This document shows positions 1-8,035 of a DNA stretch of 64,000 bases, in pieces. Made by a program: the position numbers and the translations under genes. Within the stretch, counting starts at the first letter, position 1, and each line of letters opens with the position of its first letter. The notes below the pieces were generated by a model. The model saw only the letters and a program-made list of their open reading frames with translations. It was not told the origin of the DNA and did no database searches. The DNA is from Mytilisepta virgata (taxonomy: Eukaryota > Mollusca > Bivalvia > Mytilida > Mytilidae), in contig CM051521.1 in NCBI GenBank assembly GCA_028015205.1, forward strand, positions 67,626,314-67,690,313. The letters run 5' to 3'.

Positions 1-81
1 GACACGGGAGGAATCGTGCCATTCGAACGTGGACGAGTGGTGGTAACACTTCACTGCAGAAAAAAGAAGTTTTTAACATGA
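1..81 (+). CDS. C-terminal tail of an upstream ORF in the virus-like element (partial)
   Basis: Frame 1 is open from the first base and stops at TGA 79-81, giving 26 residues that end in a basic tract (CRKKKFLT). The TGA overlaps the ATG of the next gene (ATGA, 78-81), the same tight packing seen at the next two gene junctions, which is the main reason to believe the frame is real. Too little remains to name a family. In related elements the neighbours of the capsid genes are other virion or replication genes, so a structural protein is a guess only. Confidence 0.45.
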   Translation, partial: DTGGIVPFERGRVVVTLHCRKKKFLT

Positions 82-491
82 AAGCACGTCATTGTTGTGA
101 TGCCAAGTCTTACGAAGACTATTATCTTCATCAAGCGGGGAGTGGTTATCCCGTCTATGGGGGAAGTCGATTTCAAAAGGGACACGGATTGGGAAGCGTG
201 TTTGGAGGATTGTTTAAGGCGGCCATGCCGTTACTGAAAAAAGGAGCCAAGACACTGGGTCGCCAAGCGTTGAAAACAGGACTACGCATTGCCGGAGACG
301 CCGTAGAAGGAAAGAATTTGAAACAAGCTGCCAAGTCCAGATTGAAAACGGCAGGCAAAAACATGTTCAAGAAAGCCATCGGGTATGCCGGCCCACCCGG
401 AGAACGAGTTATAAAAAGACCTGCACCCAAGAAACGTATCAGACGTCGTCTGACCAAGCAACGGACCACATCGCAAGACGTTTTCGGATAA
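78..491 (+). CDS. Small basic core/minor-capsid-like protein (pX/pVI-like) of a Polinton/adintovirus-type element
   Basis: 137 residues, strongly basic. After a His/Tyr/Gly-rich N-terminus, residues 35-60 form a Gly-rich hydrophobic segment ([20 protein letters not shown]), followed by Lys/Ala-rich amphipathic helices to about residue 105 and a tail rich in Lys, Arg and Pro. Small proteins with a 'GxGSxFxGLFxxAxPxLKKGAK' look sit beside capsid and protease genes in adintoviruses and related elements and are usually compared with adenovirus pX or pVI, that is, DNA-condensing or membrane-lytic virion proteins. The assignment rests on this composition and on synteny, not on an alignment. The ATG overlaps the previous stop and the TAA (489-491) overlaps the next ATG, so it is probably translated from a polycistronic message. 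The opposite-strand frames here are shadows. Confidence 0.65.
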   Translation: MKARHCCDAKSYEDYYLHQAGSGYPVYGGSRFQKGHGLGSVFGGLFKAAMPLLKKGAKTLGRQALKTGLRIAGDAVEGKNLKQAAKSRLKTAGKNMFKKAIGYAGPPGERVIKRPAPKKRIRRRLTKQRTTSQDVFG

Positions 492-1792
492 TGTCACTCG
501 TACATCCACACTCGTGCGAATGCACTAAATCGGAATTGGACTTGTTTGGGGTGCCACCCACCCAGACCAGTGTTGAACACGGATATTGGGAACAGAAAGG
601 TGTGACATCGGCTCTGACGGACCAAGGACCTTACGAATTCGTCGTAAGCGGGGCCGGAGAAGACTACATCGACTTGGCCAACACGTATCTATTCGTAGAG
701 GCACAGATCGTGAAAGCGGACGGAAGCAATTTGGCCAACGATTCGGACGTGGGACCCGTGAATCTATGGATGCATTCGCTCTTTAGCGATGTCAGTGTGA
801 GTCTCAACGAGAAATTGGTGTCCCCGCCCACGAGTGTTTACCCGTATCGGGCCTATATAGAAACTTTGCTCAGCTACGGACCCGGTGCCAAAGAATCTCA
901 ATTGACCGGAGTCATGTGGTACAAAGACACACCCGAACACATAGAGGCTAGAACCGACGACAACGTGGGATTCTCCAGCAGAAAGGCATTGATTGCCGAA
1001 AGCAGACAAGTCCAGATGATGGGAAAACTTCACGTAGACTTATTTTGTCAAGATAAATACTTATTAAATCAAGTTGAACTGAAAATCAAACTGAGGAGGA
1101 GCAGAGACGTCTTTGCTTTGATGGGACATGCCAATGCTTTCAAGGTTAAGATTAGAGATTTAGGTCTATTCGTCAGAAAGGTGCAGTTGAGCCCGGCCAT
1201 TCGCATGGCCCACATCAAAGCTTTGGAAAAAACGAGCAGCAAATACCCCATACGACGGGTGGAAGTCAAAGTGGACACTGTACCTAGAGGAAACACCAAT
1301 TACGTCCAAGACAACATGTTCCTGGGACAGATGCCCAAGCGATTGGTCATAGGCTGTGTAGAAAGCGATGCTTTGAACGGCAACATCACGAAAAACCCGT
1401 TTAACTTTAAACACTTCAAGATAAACTTTGTCGCGCTCAACGTGGACGGAAAACAGATACCCAGCAAACCTCTGCAGCCGGATTTCGGTGGGGAAGGATA
1501 CATTCGAAGTTACATGGGACTCTATACCAGCACCGGAAAGATGTTTCAAGACGAAGGAAACGCCATTTCCAGAGAAGACTTCTCTAAAGGCTACACCTTG
1601 TTTGGCTTCGATTTGACCCCCGACATGTCTGAAGTGGGTACCTTTCAACTGATAAAACAAGGCAACTTACGTTTAGAAATTCATTTTGCCGAAGCACTTC
1701 CTGCTACCATCAACGTGGTTTTGTATGCAGAGTTCGACAACGTCATCGAAATAGACAGAAATAGACAAGTCCTCTTTGATTACAGTGCCTGA
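491..1792 (+). CDS. F54H12.2-family capsid-like protein (candidate major capsid, jelly-roll)
   Basis: 433 residues, beta-rich, no signal peptide and no membrane segment. It resembles the protein family annotated in many invertebrate genomes as 'uncharacterized protein F54H12.2-like', which in nematodes lies in a transposon-derived cluster with an integrase gene. Features that fit a virion jelly-roll protein are the N-terminal '[20 protein letters not shown]' segment, the '[14 protein letters not shown]' strand pair, a '[14 protein letters not shown]' segment and many short beta-type stretches to the end. It lies directly upstream of an adenain-like protease, the usual capsid-protease arrangement of Polintons and adintoviruses. 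The ATG shares its A with the preceding TAA. Whether it is the major (double jelly-roll) or the penton-like protein cannot be decided without structure prediction. The frame is intact, with no stop or shift. Confidence 0.7.
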   Translation: MSLVHPHSCECTKSELDLFGVPPTQTSVEHGYWEQKGVTSALTDQGPYEFVVSGAGEDYIDLANTYLFVEAQIVKADGSNLANDSDVGPVNLWMHSLFSDVSVSLNEKLVSPPTSVYPYRAYIETLLSYGPGAKESQLTGVMWYKDTPEHIEARTDDNVGFSSRKALIAESRQVQMMGKLHVDLFCQDKYLLNQVELKIKLRRSRDVFALMGHANAFKVKIRDLGLFVRKVQLSPAIRMAHIKALEKTSSKYPIRRVEVKVDTVPRGNTNYVQDNMFLGQMPKRLVIGCVESDALNGNITKNPFNFKHFKINFVALNVDGKQIPSKPLQPDFGGEGYIRSYMGLYTSTGKMFQDEGNAISREDFSKGYTLFGFDLTPDMSEVGTFQLIKQGNLRLEIHFAEALPATINVVLYAEFDNVIEIDRNRQVLFDYSA

Positions 1793-2244
1793 TGAACACT
1801 TTAGAGATCGAAGGCGTCTTAAACGATCATCCGGGGACCAGATCAGTGTTTAAAGGAGTGTACGCCAGAAATCGATTACCCAGACAGATGAACGTGCCTT
1901 CGGCCTTGGTGGGGAACACGGATCCTGATAGTCGAGAGGGAAAACATTGGATAGCTATATACATCGATGCCAATTCCATGGGAGAATACTACGATCCTAC
2001 CGGCATACCACCTCATTCGATCGCTTACCTAAACTTCATGAATCGACATTGTCGAATGTGGACATACAACACCGTCAGGGTACAAGAAGAAGGTTCAACG
2101 GTGTGCGGTCAGCACTGCATTTTTTATCTGATACATCGGAGTATGGGACATGTCATGAAGGATATCACTAGACTATTGGAGGATCCAAAAGAGGCCACGG
2201 ACACTGTGAATAGATTCGTGTTACGACTCGTTAAAAAAATTTAA
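1792..2244 (+). CDS. Adenain-like cysteine protease (virion maturation protease)
   Basis: 150 residues with all the landmarks of the adenovirus/Polinton (C5) cysteine protease family: catalytic His52 in 'GKHW', an acidic third residue in 'EYYDPTG' (Asp68), the oxyanion Gln98 in 'VRVQEEG', and the nucleophile Cys109 in 'VCGQHC'. The length is short compared with about 200 residues in adenoviruses but typical for transposon-borne members. These enzymes cleave capsid and core precursors at Gly-Gly-type sites during particle maturation, so the two genes upstream are likely substrates. The ATG (1792-1794) shares its A with the TGA of the capsid gene. The TAA at 2242-2244 runs straight into an A-rich tract. 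Reading frame and catalytic set are intact, so the gene is not visibly decayed. Confidence 0.85.
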   Translation: MNTLEIEGVLNDHPGTRSVFKGVYARNRLPRQMNVPSALVGNTDPDSREGKHWIAIYIDANSMGEYYDPTGIPPHSIAYLNFMNRHCRMWTYNTVRVQEEGSTVCGQHCIFYLIHRSMGHVMKDITRLLEDPKEATDTVNRFVLRLVKKI

Positions 2245-2325
2245 AAAAGAAAAAAAAAAGAAAAAAAAAAGAAAAGAAAAAAAAAAAAAATATAAAAAAA
2301 AAAAAGAAGGGGGGGGGGGGGGGGG
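2231..2325 (+). repeat. Template-encoded A-rich tract ending in 17 G
   Basis: Almost pure purine on the + strand: A-runs broken by single G or T, then G(17) at 2309-2325. It starts at the last codons of the protease gene. A similar, shorter A-rich tract follows the next gene (3434-3479). It may act as an encoded poly(A) or terminator-like end. Homopolymer length is also the least reliable part of any assembly. Confidence 0.8.
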
Positions 2326-2370
2326 TAATGCAGCCTATCACTAGCCAGTCACAAGCCTGGATAAATGCAG
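2326..2370 (+). promoter_or_regulatory. TAATGCAGCCT ... AATGCAG intergenic motif, copy 1
   Basis: TAATGCAGCCT at 2326-2336 and a second AATGCAG at 2364-2370, directly after the purine tract. The same pair in the same order (AATGCAG at 3481 and 3549) follows the next gene's A-rich tract, so it is a conserved intergenic module of this element. Its function is unknown; a 3' processing or promoter-proximal signal is possible. Confidence 0.5.
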
Positions 2371-2461
2371 AGTGACCCACCTCTCTCATTCGTTCCCCAG
2401 CATGTTTCATGCAACCTACTCGACATGTTGCGACACGTACCGTGGGCGCCGCCATGTTTCA

Positions 2462-2469
2462 TGACGTCA
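2462..2469 (+). promoter_or_regulatory. CRE-type palindrome TGACGTCA upstream of the CARD-PC4 gene
   Basis: Perfect TGACGTCA within the 10-bp palindrome ATGACGTCAT (2461-2470), the consensus for CREB/ATF dimers. It lies about 160 bp upstream of the TATA box of the CARD-PC4 gene. Another perfect copy occurs in the array downstream of that gene (3674-3681). Confidence 0.5.
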
Positions 2470-2473
2470 TGCA

Positions 2474-2493
2474 GACATGTTGCAACATGTCGT
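2474..2493 (+). promoter_or_regulatory. p53-family-like response element around the palindrome CATGTTGCAACATG
   Basis: Two CATG cores exactly 10 bp apart (2476-2479 and 2486-2489) form a 20-mer that matches the p53/p63/p73 pattern RRRCWWGYYY-RRRCWWGYYY at 17 of 20 positions with no spacer. The central 14 bp (2476-2489) are a perfect palindrome. A weaker relative lies at about 2423-2443. Binding is inferred from pattern only. Confidence 0.35.
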
Positions 2494-2625
2494 GGACGCG
2501 GACCTGATCGTAGACACCCATGGTGCTCTCTATTCCGTCCACGTTCAGGAAAAAATCGAAAATTTTGGTCGACGCGGACCTGAGCGAAGACACCCTTGGT
2601 GTTCTCTTTTACGTCCGCGTTCTGG
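2492..2625 (+). repeat. Two tandem 58-bp promoter repeats (period 76 bp)
   Basis: Units 2492-2549 and 2568-2625 align along their whole length. Both begin GTSGACGCGGACCTGA and end in a CGTTCWGG motif, and about 18 A-rich bases separate them. They sit just upstream of the TATA box of the CARD-PC4 gene, so they probably carry its upstream promoter elements. They also create an open frame (from 2477) that is continuous with the gene but is better read as promoter. Confidence 0.7.
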
Positions 2626-2626
2626 C

Positions 2627-2635
2627 TATATATAT
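2627..2635 (+). promoter_or_regulatory. TATA box of the CARD-PC4 gene
   Basis: TATATATAT lies 34-42 bp upstream of the ATG at 2669 and right after the second promoter repeat. With the usual 25-30 bp distance the transcript would start at about 2657-2665, leaving a very short leader. This supports 2669 rather than 2477 as the translation start. Confidence 0.55.
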
Positions 2636-2668
2636 CGTCTTATTCCTTCGAACGTTACAGACGTCGAG

Positions 2669-3433
2669 ATGCAACCACAACACAGACAAGCCTTGCTCAA
2701 GAATTACGTTCTTTTGGTGAACGAAACGCCGGTAGACGAAGTAGTCGATGTATTGGTACAACGAGGCATAGTGGACGAGGACCAGAGAGAATTCATTTGT
2801 CATCAACCAACCAGGAAGATGCGGACCCGTACCTTACTACAATTACTACCCAGAAGAGGTCCGGATGCATTTAACGGTTTTTGTCACGCCCTGATGGTGA
2901 ATAGGAGGGACGATCTGCTAGGAGTCTTGACAGATCCCGACAAAGAGGACATGGAAATCTGTTTCCCGGAAGAGTCCAGCTTTCATCTGGGAGGCAGCTT
3001 ACACCTGAAGGTTGAAAAGGAGGGAATCACCTTGACTGACGGGAGGATGGAAGTGTATTTCCCACTGTTTCGCTGGATACAACTCCAATATACCTTGGAC
3101 GATATCGACGAGGCCGTTCATTACTTGGAACACAACAGATACGCGTCCCTACACAAACACCTCGGTGGAAACGTGTACGTCACGGCACAGAGTCCGGAAT
3201 TAAAGTTAGACGTTCGCCATTACTCTCTATCGCCTCTGGACGAAGAGCTACATCCGACAGACCAAGGAGTGAGTTTGGATTTTGAACAGTACGAAAAATT
3301 AAAGGAGGTGGACAAAGTCATCCCAGAACTCGTTCCCGAGTTGAGGAAAACCTTACCTTGTGCAGTAACCCACCAGAACGTGGAAAGTGCCATGTTTTGC
3401 AGTGAATGTCAACCAAATGGACCAGACTTATAA
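2669..3433 (+). CDS. CARD - PC4-like - PC4-like protein with Cys/His tail
   Basis: 254 residues from the ATG at 2669; the frame is open back to 2477, but that part overlaps promoter repeats. Residues 1-88 read as a CARD death-fold: 'HRQALLKNYVLLVNE', then 'VVDVLVQRGIVDEDQRE', and 'LLQLLPRRGPDAFNGFCHAL', the hallmark LLDLLPRRGxxAFxxFxxAL helix pair of CARDs. Residues 106-155 (FHLGGSLHLKV... IDEAVHYLE) look like a degenerate PC4 fold. Residues 166-222 are a clearer PC4 core: LGGNVYV, KLDVRHY, 'LHPTDQGVSLDFEQYEKL'. The tail has a C-x3-H ... C-x2-C pattern (CAVTH, CSEC) that could bind zinc. PC4 domains bind single-stranded DNA and act in transcription; CARDs recruit caspases or innate-immune adaptors. 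The combination suggests a viral modulator of host death or sensing, or a DNA-binding signalling protein. Function is inference; domain reading is fairly confident. Confidence 0.75.
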   Translation: MQPQHRQALLKNYVLLVNETPVDEVVDVLVQRGIVDEDQREFICHQPTRKMRTRTLLQLLPRRGPDAFNGFCHALMVNRRDDLLGVLTDPDKEDMEICFPEESSFHLGGSLHLKVEKEGITLTDGRMEVYFPLFRWIQLQYTLDDIDEAVHYLEHNRYASLHKHLGGNVYVTAQSPELKLDVRHYSLSPLDEELHPTDQGVSLDFEQYEKLKEVDKVIPELVPELRKTLPCAVTHQNVESAMFCSECQPNGPDL

Positions 3434-3479
3434 CCAAAAGAAAAAAAAAAAAAAAAAAAATTAGAAAAAAAAAGAAAGT
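3434..3479 (+). repeat. A-rich tract directly after the CARD-PC4 stop codon
   Basis: A-runs broken by single G and by TTAG, starting within ten bases of the TAA at 3431-3433. It mirrors the tract behind the protease gene and, like it, leads straight into TAATGCAGCCT. No separate AATAAA signal is seen. Confidence 0.7.
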
Positions 3480-3555
3480 TAATGCAGCCTGCATTTGAAG
3501 CCATCATAATGGTTTGCTTCGAATGTTGACAGTTGACAGCCTTGTTTAAATGCAG
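3480..3555 (+). promoter_or_regulatory. TAATGCAGCCT ... AATGCAG intergenic motif, copy 2
   Basis: TAATGCAGCCT at 3480-3490 and AATGCAG at 3549-3555 repeat the module of 2326-2370. In this copy the first motif is also a perfect inverted repeat, AATGCAG-C-CTGCATT (3481-3495). Confidence 0.5.
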
Positions 3556-3649
3556 ATCAGCTTTTTTTTGTCTCCCCTTGTATTGTTGGAGGAGATTATG
3601 GGGAAAAGTTATCTCCCCCTTGGAGGAGGTCTCTTTGGACTTCCACCTA

Positions 3650-3930
3650 CACATTCGGGTCCCAGCACGTGACTGACGTCACTTCCGTCAATGGAGAAAA
3701 TCCACTACTTCCGGTTGCACCAACCACTTCCGGTTCCGCCCGAACATGCGCAGACCACACATCCGGGTCCTACCACGTGACTTTCGTCACTTCCGTCAAC
3801 AAATGGCGGAAAAAACACCCTACTTCCGGTTGCGCAAACCACTTCCGGGTACTTCCGGTTCCTGAACATGCGCAGAACACACATCCGGGTCCTAGCACGT
3901 GACTTGCGTCACTTCCGGCAACAAAGGGCG
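3650..3930 (+). promoter_or_regulatory. Tandem array of ETS, E-box, CRE and NRF1-like sites (2.4 units)
   Basis: Units start with CACATCCGGGTCC at 3650 (CACATTCGGGTCC), 3758 and 3880; unit lengths are 108 and 122 bp, and the third is partial. Each has an E-box CACGTG (3666, 3774, 3896), a GTCACTTCCG or TGACGTCA site (the CRE at 3674-3681 is perfect), several ACTTCCGG ETS/GABP sites, and AACATGCGCAGA, an NRF1-like half site. This mix is typical of CpG-rich TATA-less promoters and of viral enhancers. It lies downstream of the CARD-PC4 gene with no gene visible after it, so it could be an enhancer or origin-like region, or a promoter now cut off from its gene. The open frame across it is an artefact of the repeats. 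Confidence 0.65.
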
Positions 3931-4756
3931 GTTGTTGTGATTAATCCAATTATGAAGGTGTGATTACACATATTTAAAAAGATGATAGATGTTAATCCTT
4001 TGTTTAATTGTTGAATATACCAGTACGCCTACATGATTAATTTAATTTAAAATTGAATAATACTTAATGTATATTATATGAGCGAATCATAGCTTTGTAT
4101 AACTTAAACATCAAAATTACAGTATATACACTTTGCTAACAATACAACTTTTTGGCGAAAATTAAACAAACAAAATTGAAAACGGATAGTTTAGTGCACA
4201 GGGGCTCGACTTCTGGATATTTATTTCTTTTTCATTTTATTTTTTGTTGTTGTTTTATTTCATGAGTACTTTTAATAAATATTTACTATTACAACGAATA
4301 TTCTGTGTTTATTATCAATGTGCTATACACTATATCCACGTCCTTATACTAAAAAATCCTAAAGGGATATAAGCCGCCATTTTGGATTTCCTTCCCTTGT
4401 CACGATTAAAATCAATTAAAAATACTTCCATGTTACAATTTATTTCATATCTGCACTCAATCTCCTCCAAAATGAATGATCTTCAAAGTCCAATCATCAT
4501 TTTGGAGGAGATTGAGGGCATTTTTTTTTTGCATCGCCTTATTATTTTAATCTAAACTGTCACCTACTATTTCATAATTTACACTAGATGAGTTTGTAAG
4601 TTCTTATAACAAGGGGCTCCATTACATACTCACTTAGGTCACAAGGACAGGTTTAAAATTTGCCTCAGGTCACTAGATCACTTTTAAGCAAATATGATAG
4701 GTAATGGTTTTGATCATTTTTAAAGGTTATGGGTTATTTTAAATGAGACATCAGGT
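3931..4756. other. AT-rich spacer without genes; junction between virus-like element and surrounding DNA
   Basis: GC content drops sharply here and no coding frame or conserved motif of the left element is seen. The only structure is the hairpin at 4456-4516. No terminal inverted repeat of the virus-like element can be recognised, so its right end is not defined. Confidence 0.5.
4456..4516. repeat. Near-perfect hairpin, 24-25 bp arms, 12-base loop
   Basis: Left arm 4456-4480 (starting CTCAATCTCCTCCAAAATGA) and right arm 4493-4516 are reverse complements apart from one extra A. The loop is 4481-4492. The size resembles a miRNA-type precursor stem, or the end of a small mobile element. A related TTGGAGGAGATT occurs near 3586. 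Confidence 0.7.
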
Positions 4757-4974
4757 GACAATCTCTGGTGCGTCTAAACACCACACAGGACTCCTTAGTG
4801 CACTAAGGACCCAAAATGTGCACTAAGGACATGATGCATTTGTTTTAGATTAATAAAAGACCTGTTAATGGTTTCTAATCATTATAAATAACATAAATCG
4901 AAAGTTTTGTAAAGATATTATTATCGGTTTTTAAGTTATTAAGGATTTCGTAAAAATCCTTTGATGTTCCGCGC
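4757..4974 (+). repeat. Left terminal inverted repeat of the 3.5-kb element
   Basis: Reverse complement of 8036-8253; similarity fades beyond both ends. Contains the palindromic TCCTTAGTGCACTAAGGA at 4791-4808. Confidence 0.75.
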
Positions 4975-5316
4975 TATCCTGGTGGTGGGACGGATCGTCT
5001 ACCATAAATCAATAAACAAAGTCAAGTCAATAAACAAGGTCATGGATCATTGAGTTTGTTAACATTGTGTCATTAGGAAATAAGTTAAGAATATAAATAA
5101 AATAAAACTCTATTGTAGATAGATAATTTAATTGTTGAAATCATATATTAAATAACAAACAATAAAAATTCTTAATACAAACATGCAAGCGCACCCTCAA
5201 ATGTTTTTTTTTAAAGAAATAAATTACAAACATAATTAATTAATTCCAGATTGAATAATAAATAATTAAAGTATATAATTTCAGATTATGCATGTCATTG
5301 TTACTAACAGTTTTTA

Positions 5317-5700
5317 CTAATATCTGGGTTGTGTCCTAACGATTCTTGGTCGCTTCTTTTGATGGGGTTTTCTGGCTAATTTCTGCGATTTAGGCACTGT
5401 AAATTTGGCACATGTTGACTTGACTTCAGTACATAGAGGAACATGATCGTTTATGAGTCTTTGGAAGAGACGCTCCTGCTGCTCGAGGGTTTTCGAAGCC
5501 CAACACTGCTGGGAAACGCTATGTTTCTTGTACCTGCCATAAAGTTCGTAGTTACCGGTACCGTAAATAGCCCGCTTTAAGTCTACGTGTTGAACTTTGA
5601 CAATGTTCATAAGCTTAGCTGTCGGCAAACGAAATACAGGTAAACTGGACAACTCTTTTGACGCTACTTCCTCTAAATTGAGAAAGCCAAACTTGCTTGC
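5317..5700 (-). CDS. Terminal exon of an unrecognised two-exon gene inside the 3.5-kb element
   Basis: 127 residues plus stop after a good acceptor (polypyrimidine TTTTTATTTTTCAG at 5701-5714 on the minus strand); upstream of it the frame is junk (hydrophobic, AT-rich intron). The C-terminus is very basic (KPHQKKRPRIVRTQ), possibly a nuclear-localisation or nucleic-acid-binding tail. 'VFRLPTAKLMNIVKVQHVDL' and 'AIYGTGNYELYGRYKKHS' look like ordinary globular sequence. I do not recognise the family. Splicing phase 0 matches the candidate first exon at 7464-7550, which supports a real spliced gene. A DNA-binding or accessory protein of the element is possible but unproven. Confidence 0.45.
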   Translation of the reverse strand, partial: ASKFGFLNLEEVASKELSSLPVFRLPTAKLMNIVKVQHVDLKRAIYGTGNYELYGRYKKHSVSQQCWASKTLEQQERLFQRLINDHVPLCTEVKSTCAKFTVPKSQKLARKPHQKKRPRIVRTQPRY

Positions 5701-5916
5701 CTGAAAAATAAAAAGCAAACATAAAGTAAAAATAAACCAGAATAGTGACAAAGTCAGGACGCCTGGCTCCAAAATACCTAAGATTGCCCTACAATTTTAG
5801 ACGAATCTGCATGAAATTTTAATAATAATTCTTAATCTCTTTTAGTGTTTTATTGTTTACCAAAACGAATGAATGACGGACGGACGGATCTTCGATGCAT
5901 GCCCTAATTAGTTTTT

Positions 5917-6181
5917 GTTTGTTTGTTTAGTTTGGGTTTAACGCCGTTTTCAGCACATTTGGCCATTTCGCGGCGGCCAGTTTTTATTGGTGGAGGAAGC
6001 CGGAGTACCCGGAGAGAACCACCGACCTTCAGTAGGAAAATTGGCAATCCTTGTCAATTAAGATCGGAGTCGAACACACCCCGCCACAGGTGAGATTCGA
6101 ACTCACAACCCCAGCGTTGACAGGCTAGTGATCATTAGTAGTCATGGCGAACTACCTAGACCACTTGGCCACCGAGGCCCC
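5917..6181 (-). mobile_element. tRNA-derived SINE, copy 1 (in the intron of the 3.5-kb element gene)
   Basis: On the minus strand it starts GGCCTCGGTGGCCAAGTGGTC (A-box) and has GTGAGTTCGAATCTCACC (B-box), then a conserved molluscan-type body (ATTGACAAGGATTGCCAATT, TGTGCTGAAAACGGCGTTAA) and an AAAC-repeat tail. It is flanked by a 15-bp target duplication CCCTAATTAGTTTTT (5902-5916 and 6179-6193). It resembles the RUDI/Meta-SINE type of molluscs; the exact family needs a library search. Two further copies lie at 33387 and 45899. Confidence 0.85.
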
Positions 6182-6508
6182 TAATTAGTTTTTAAAAAAG
6201 AGGATATTACCAAAGATTAAATATAACGAAACAGACACGACAGGAGAAAATCTAGGCAAATATTTGTAAACACCACTGAGGATAGAAGCAAAGGTGTACC
6301 AAAGGACAATCATATGACACAGACAAAGTCGGTGGACATAAAATAATTACAACAAAAAACAAAAAAAAAAACAAACAAACAAAAACACACATATATAACA
6401 GCCAAAACCAAGGACAGACGGACGGACGTCAAATCATGCATGGACGATATATGTATTTTTGTATGTTTGGTTTTACAGATTAATTTTTTACTTATGTGGT
6501 TTTTTTTT

Positions 6509-6903
6509 ACTAAGATACACATATAATCCATCCTTTTGAGTCCGTCTGTCAATGCTCTTGGCGTGAGTATTTTATTTTGGTTAGTTTATAATTTTTTTTC
6601 TTGTGTTTTTTTTCTTCGTTTTTTCACACCCTGGACATTGACAGACGGACACCAAGTAATGGACGATACATATAACATAGTAAAGCAAGGACAGACAGAC
6701 GGACACTAAGTGGTGAACGATACATATTTTTTTTTAATGTTTGTTAAACTATATTTTTTTTATTTTCTGTTTTTGGTTTTTTTTTTACTAAGATACACAT
6801 ATAATCTATCCTTTTGAGTCCGTCTGACAATGCTCTTGGCGTGAGTATTTTAGTTTGGTTGGTTTATAATTTTTTTCTTGTGTTTTTTTCTTCGTTTTTT
6901 CAC
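6509..6903. repeat. Direct duplication, 118 bp, period 278 bp
   Basis: 6509-6626 and 6787-6903 share 'actaagatacacatataat', 'ttttgagtccgtctg' and 'gctcttggcgtgagtattt' through to 'cttcgttttttcaca'. The intervening and flanking parts (6394-6470, 6640-6720, 6920-6960) repeat 'aaggacagacggacg...atggacgata'. No coding content. Confidence 0.7.
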
Positions 6904-7463
6904 ATGTAACATTTAGTAAACCAAGGACAGGCAGACGGACGATACATGGATTTTATAGAAAGTAAAATAAGGAAAGTAGAAAGACAAACACCAAGCTATG
7001 CATGGACGGTGCAAAATGAAAAAGAAATAATTTTGTTTTATGCCAAGAATACATAAACTATGGGCCAATGAAGAACAAACTGTAAGTAGTTCACTTAACA
7101 TAAAACTCGTTTAAAACACACTCACACAAAAAAACCTTTATAAAATAATAAATTCGTAAAAGTAAATGAACTTTCAAGGAACTTTAAAGAACGTGTATTT
7201 CTCGCTACTTGATCTTTTGCATTCATGATTCAATTTATTGTACAAATTGATGGGAAAAATGAGATCACAAAAATGTTTCCGCAATTGTCTAAAACAACTA
7301 TATGTTAATTTCATTATCTTACAGAATAAAAACTTACTTTCAAGTTAAAATTTTAATAAGTCTAATTGGGCAAAAATTTCAATTGAAGTAAACGTACTTT
7401 AAGCAATACTAGAGCATTTCGAATTAAATGTTGAAAAAAAAATAAATATATAAAAAATTATAC

Positions 7464-7550
7464 CTCTCCCAATCTGCAAAGGGATTCAATGAAGTTGAAG
7501 CCCGTAGTTGGTGCTAACCAAGGAACGAAACATTGTTGATATATTACGAT
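7464..7550 (-). CDS. Candidate upstream exon of the two-exon gene in the 3.5-kb element
   Basis: The frame reading 'QQCFVPWLAPTTGFNFIES' then 'LCRLGE' ends in GAG followed by a donor GTATAA (minus strand, GT at 7463-7462). It is closed upstream by a stop near 7555, so the exon starts after that, by ATG-less acceptor or an unseen exon. Phase 0 matches the acceptor at 5700. Codon-like composition stands out from the AT-rich surroundings. Moderate to low confidence because it is short. Confidence 0.35.
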
Positions 7551-8035
7551 GTTGAGTTATTGAAGAATTATTGTAAAATGATCAAAATGAACAAATTCGT
7601 ATATTTTTATACATTATACATGTCACAGGGACTCAAATGGTTTCACGGTGCATATAGGTTTTCTTTGTTATTTTAGCAATAAAACTGTCACAAAAGGGAT
7701 GTTTTGTTAGCACTTTCAATTTCAAACGGTTGGTTTATAACCAAAACGGTTGTTTTGATAACAATTTAACAAATAAATAATTATTTAACCTACCCATGTC
7801 AAAAATGACTTCAAAGATTCTTACAAACCTTTTATAATCCGAGGGGAAAAATCTTTTATTTATTTAATATATATATTTTTTATATATATTATACTTGTTT
7901 TTCGATATTTTTTTTTTATATATATCTAATTTTAAATTATATACTAATTTCCTTGCTACCTGTATTAATATAATTGTTAATTCTATGCTTATTGAATTTT
8001 CACGCTCGATTTGACGGATCTCAGCGGGATCTTGC

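Noticed and set aside
2477..2668. N-terminal extension of the CARD-PC4 frame
   Set aside because: It overlaps two tandem promoter repeats, the p53-like palindrome and the TATA box, and its residues have no domain character; ATG 2669 fits the CARD start.
3669..3902. + strand open frame of 77 codons across the ETS/E-box array
   Set aside because: Its protein is itself repetitive because the DNA is a tandem array; no start context and no family.
5917..6181. tRNA gene suggested by A- and B-box sequences (also at 45899)
   Set aside because: Body, tail and target duplications show a SINE; no complete cloverleaf continues after the B-box.
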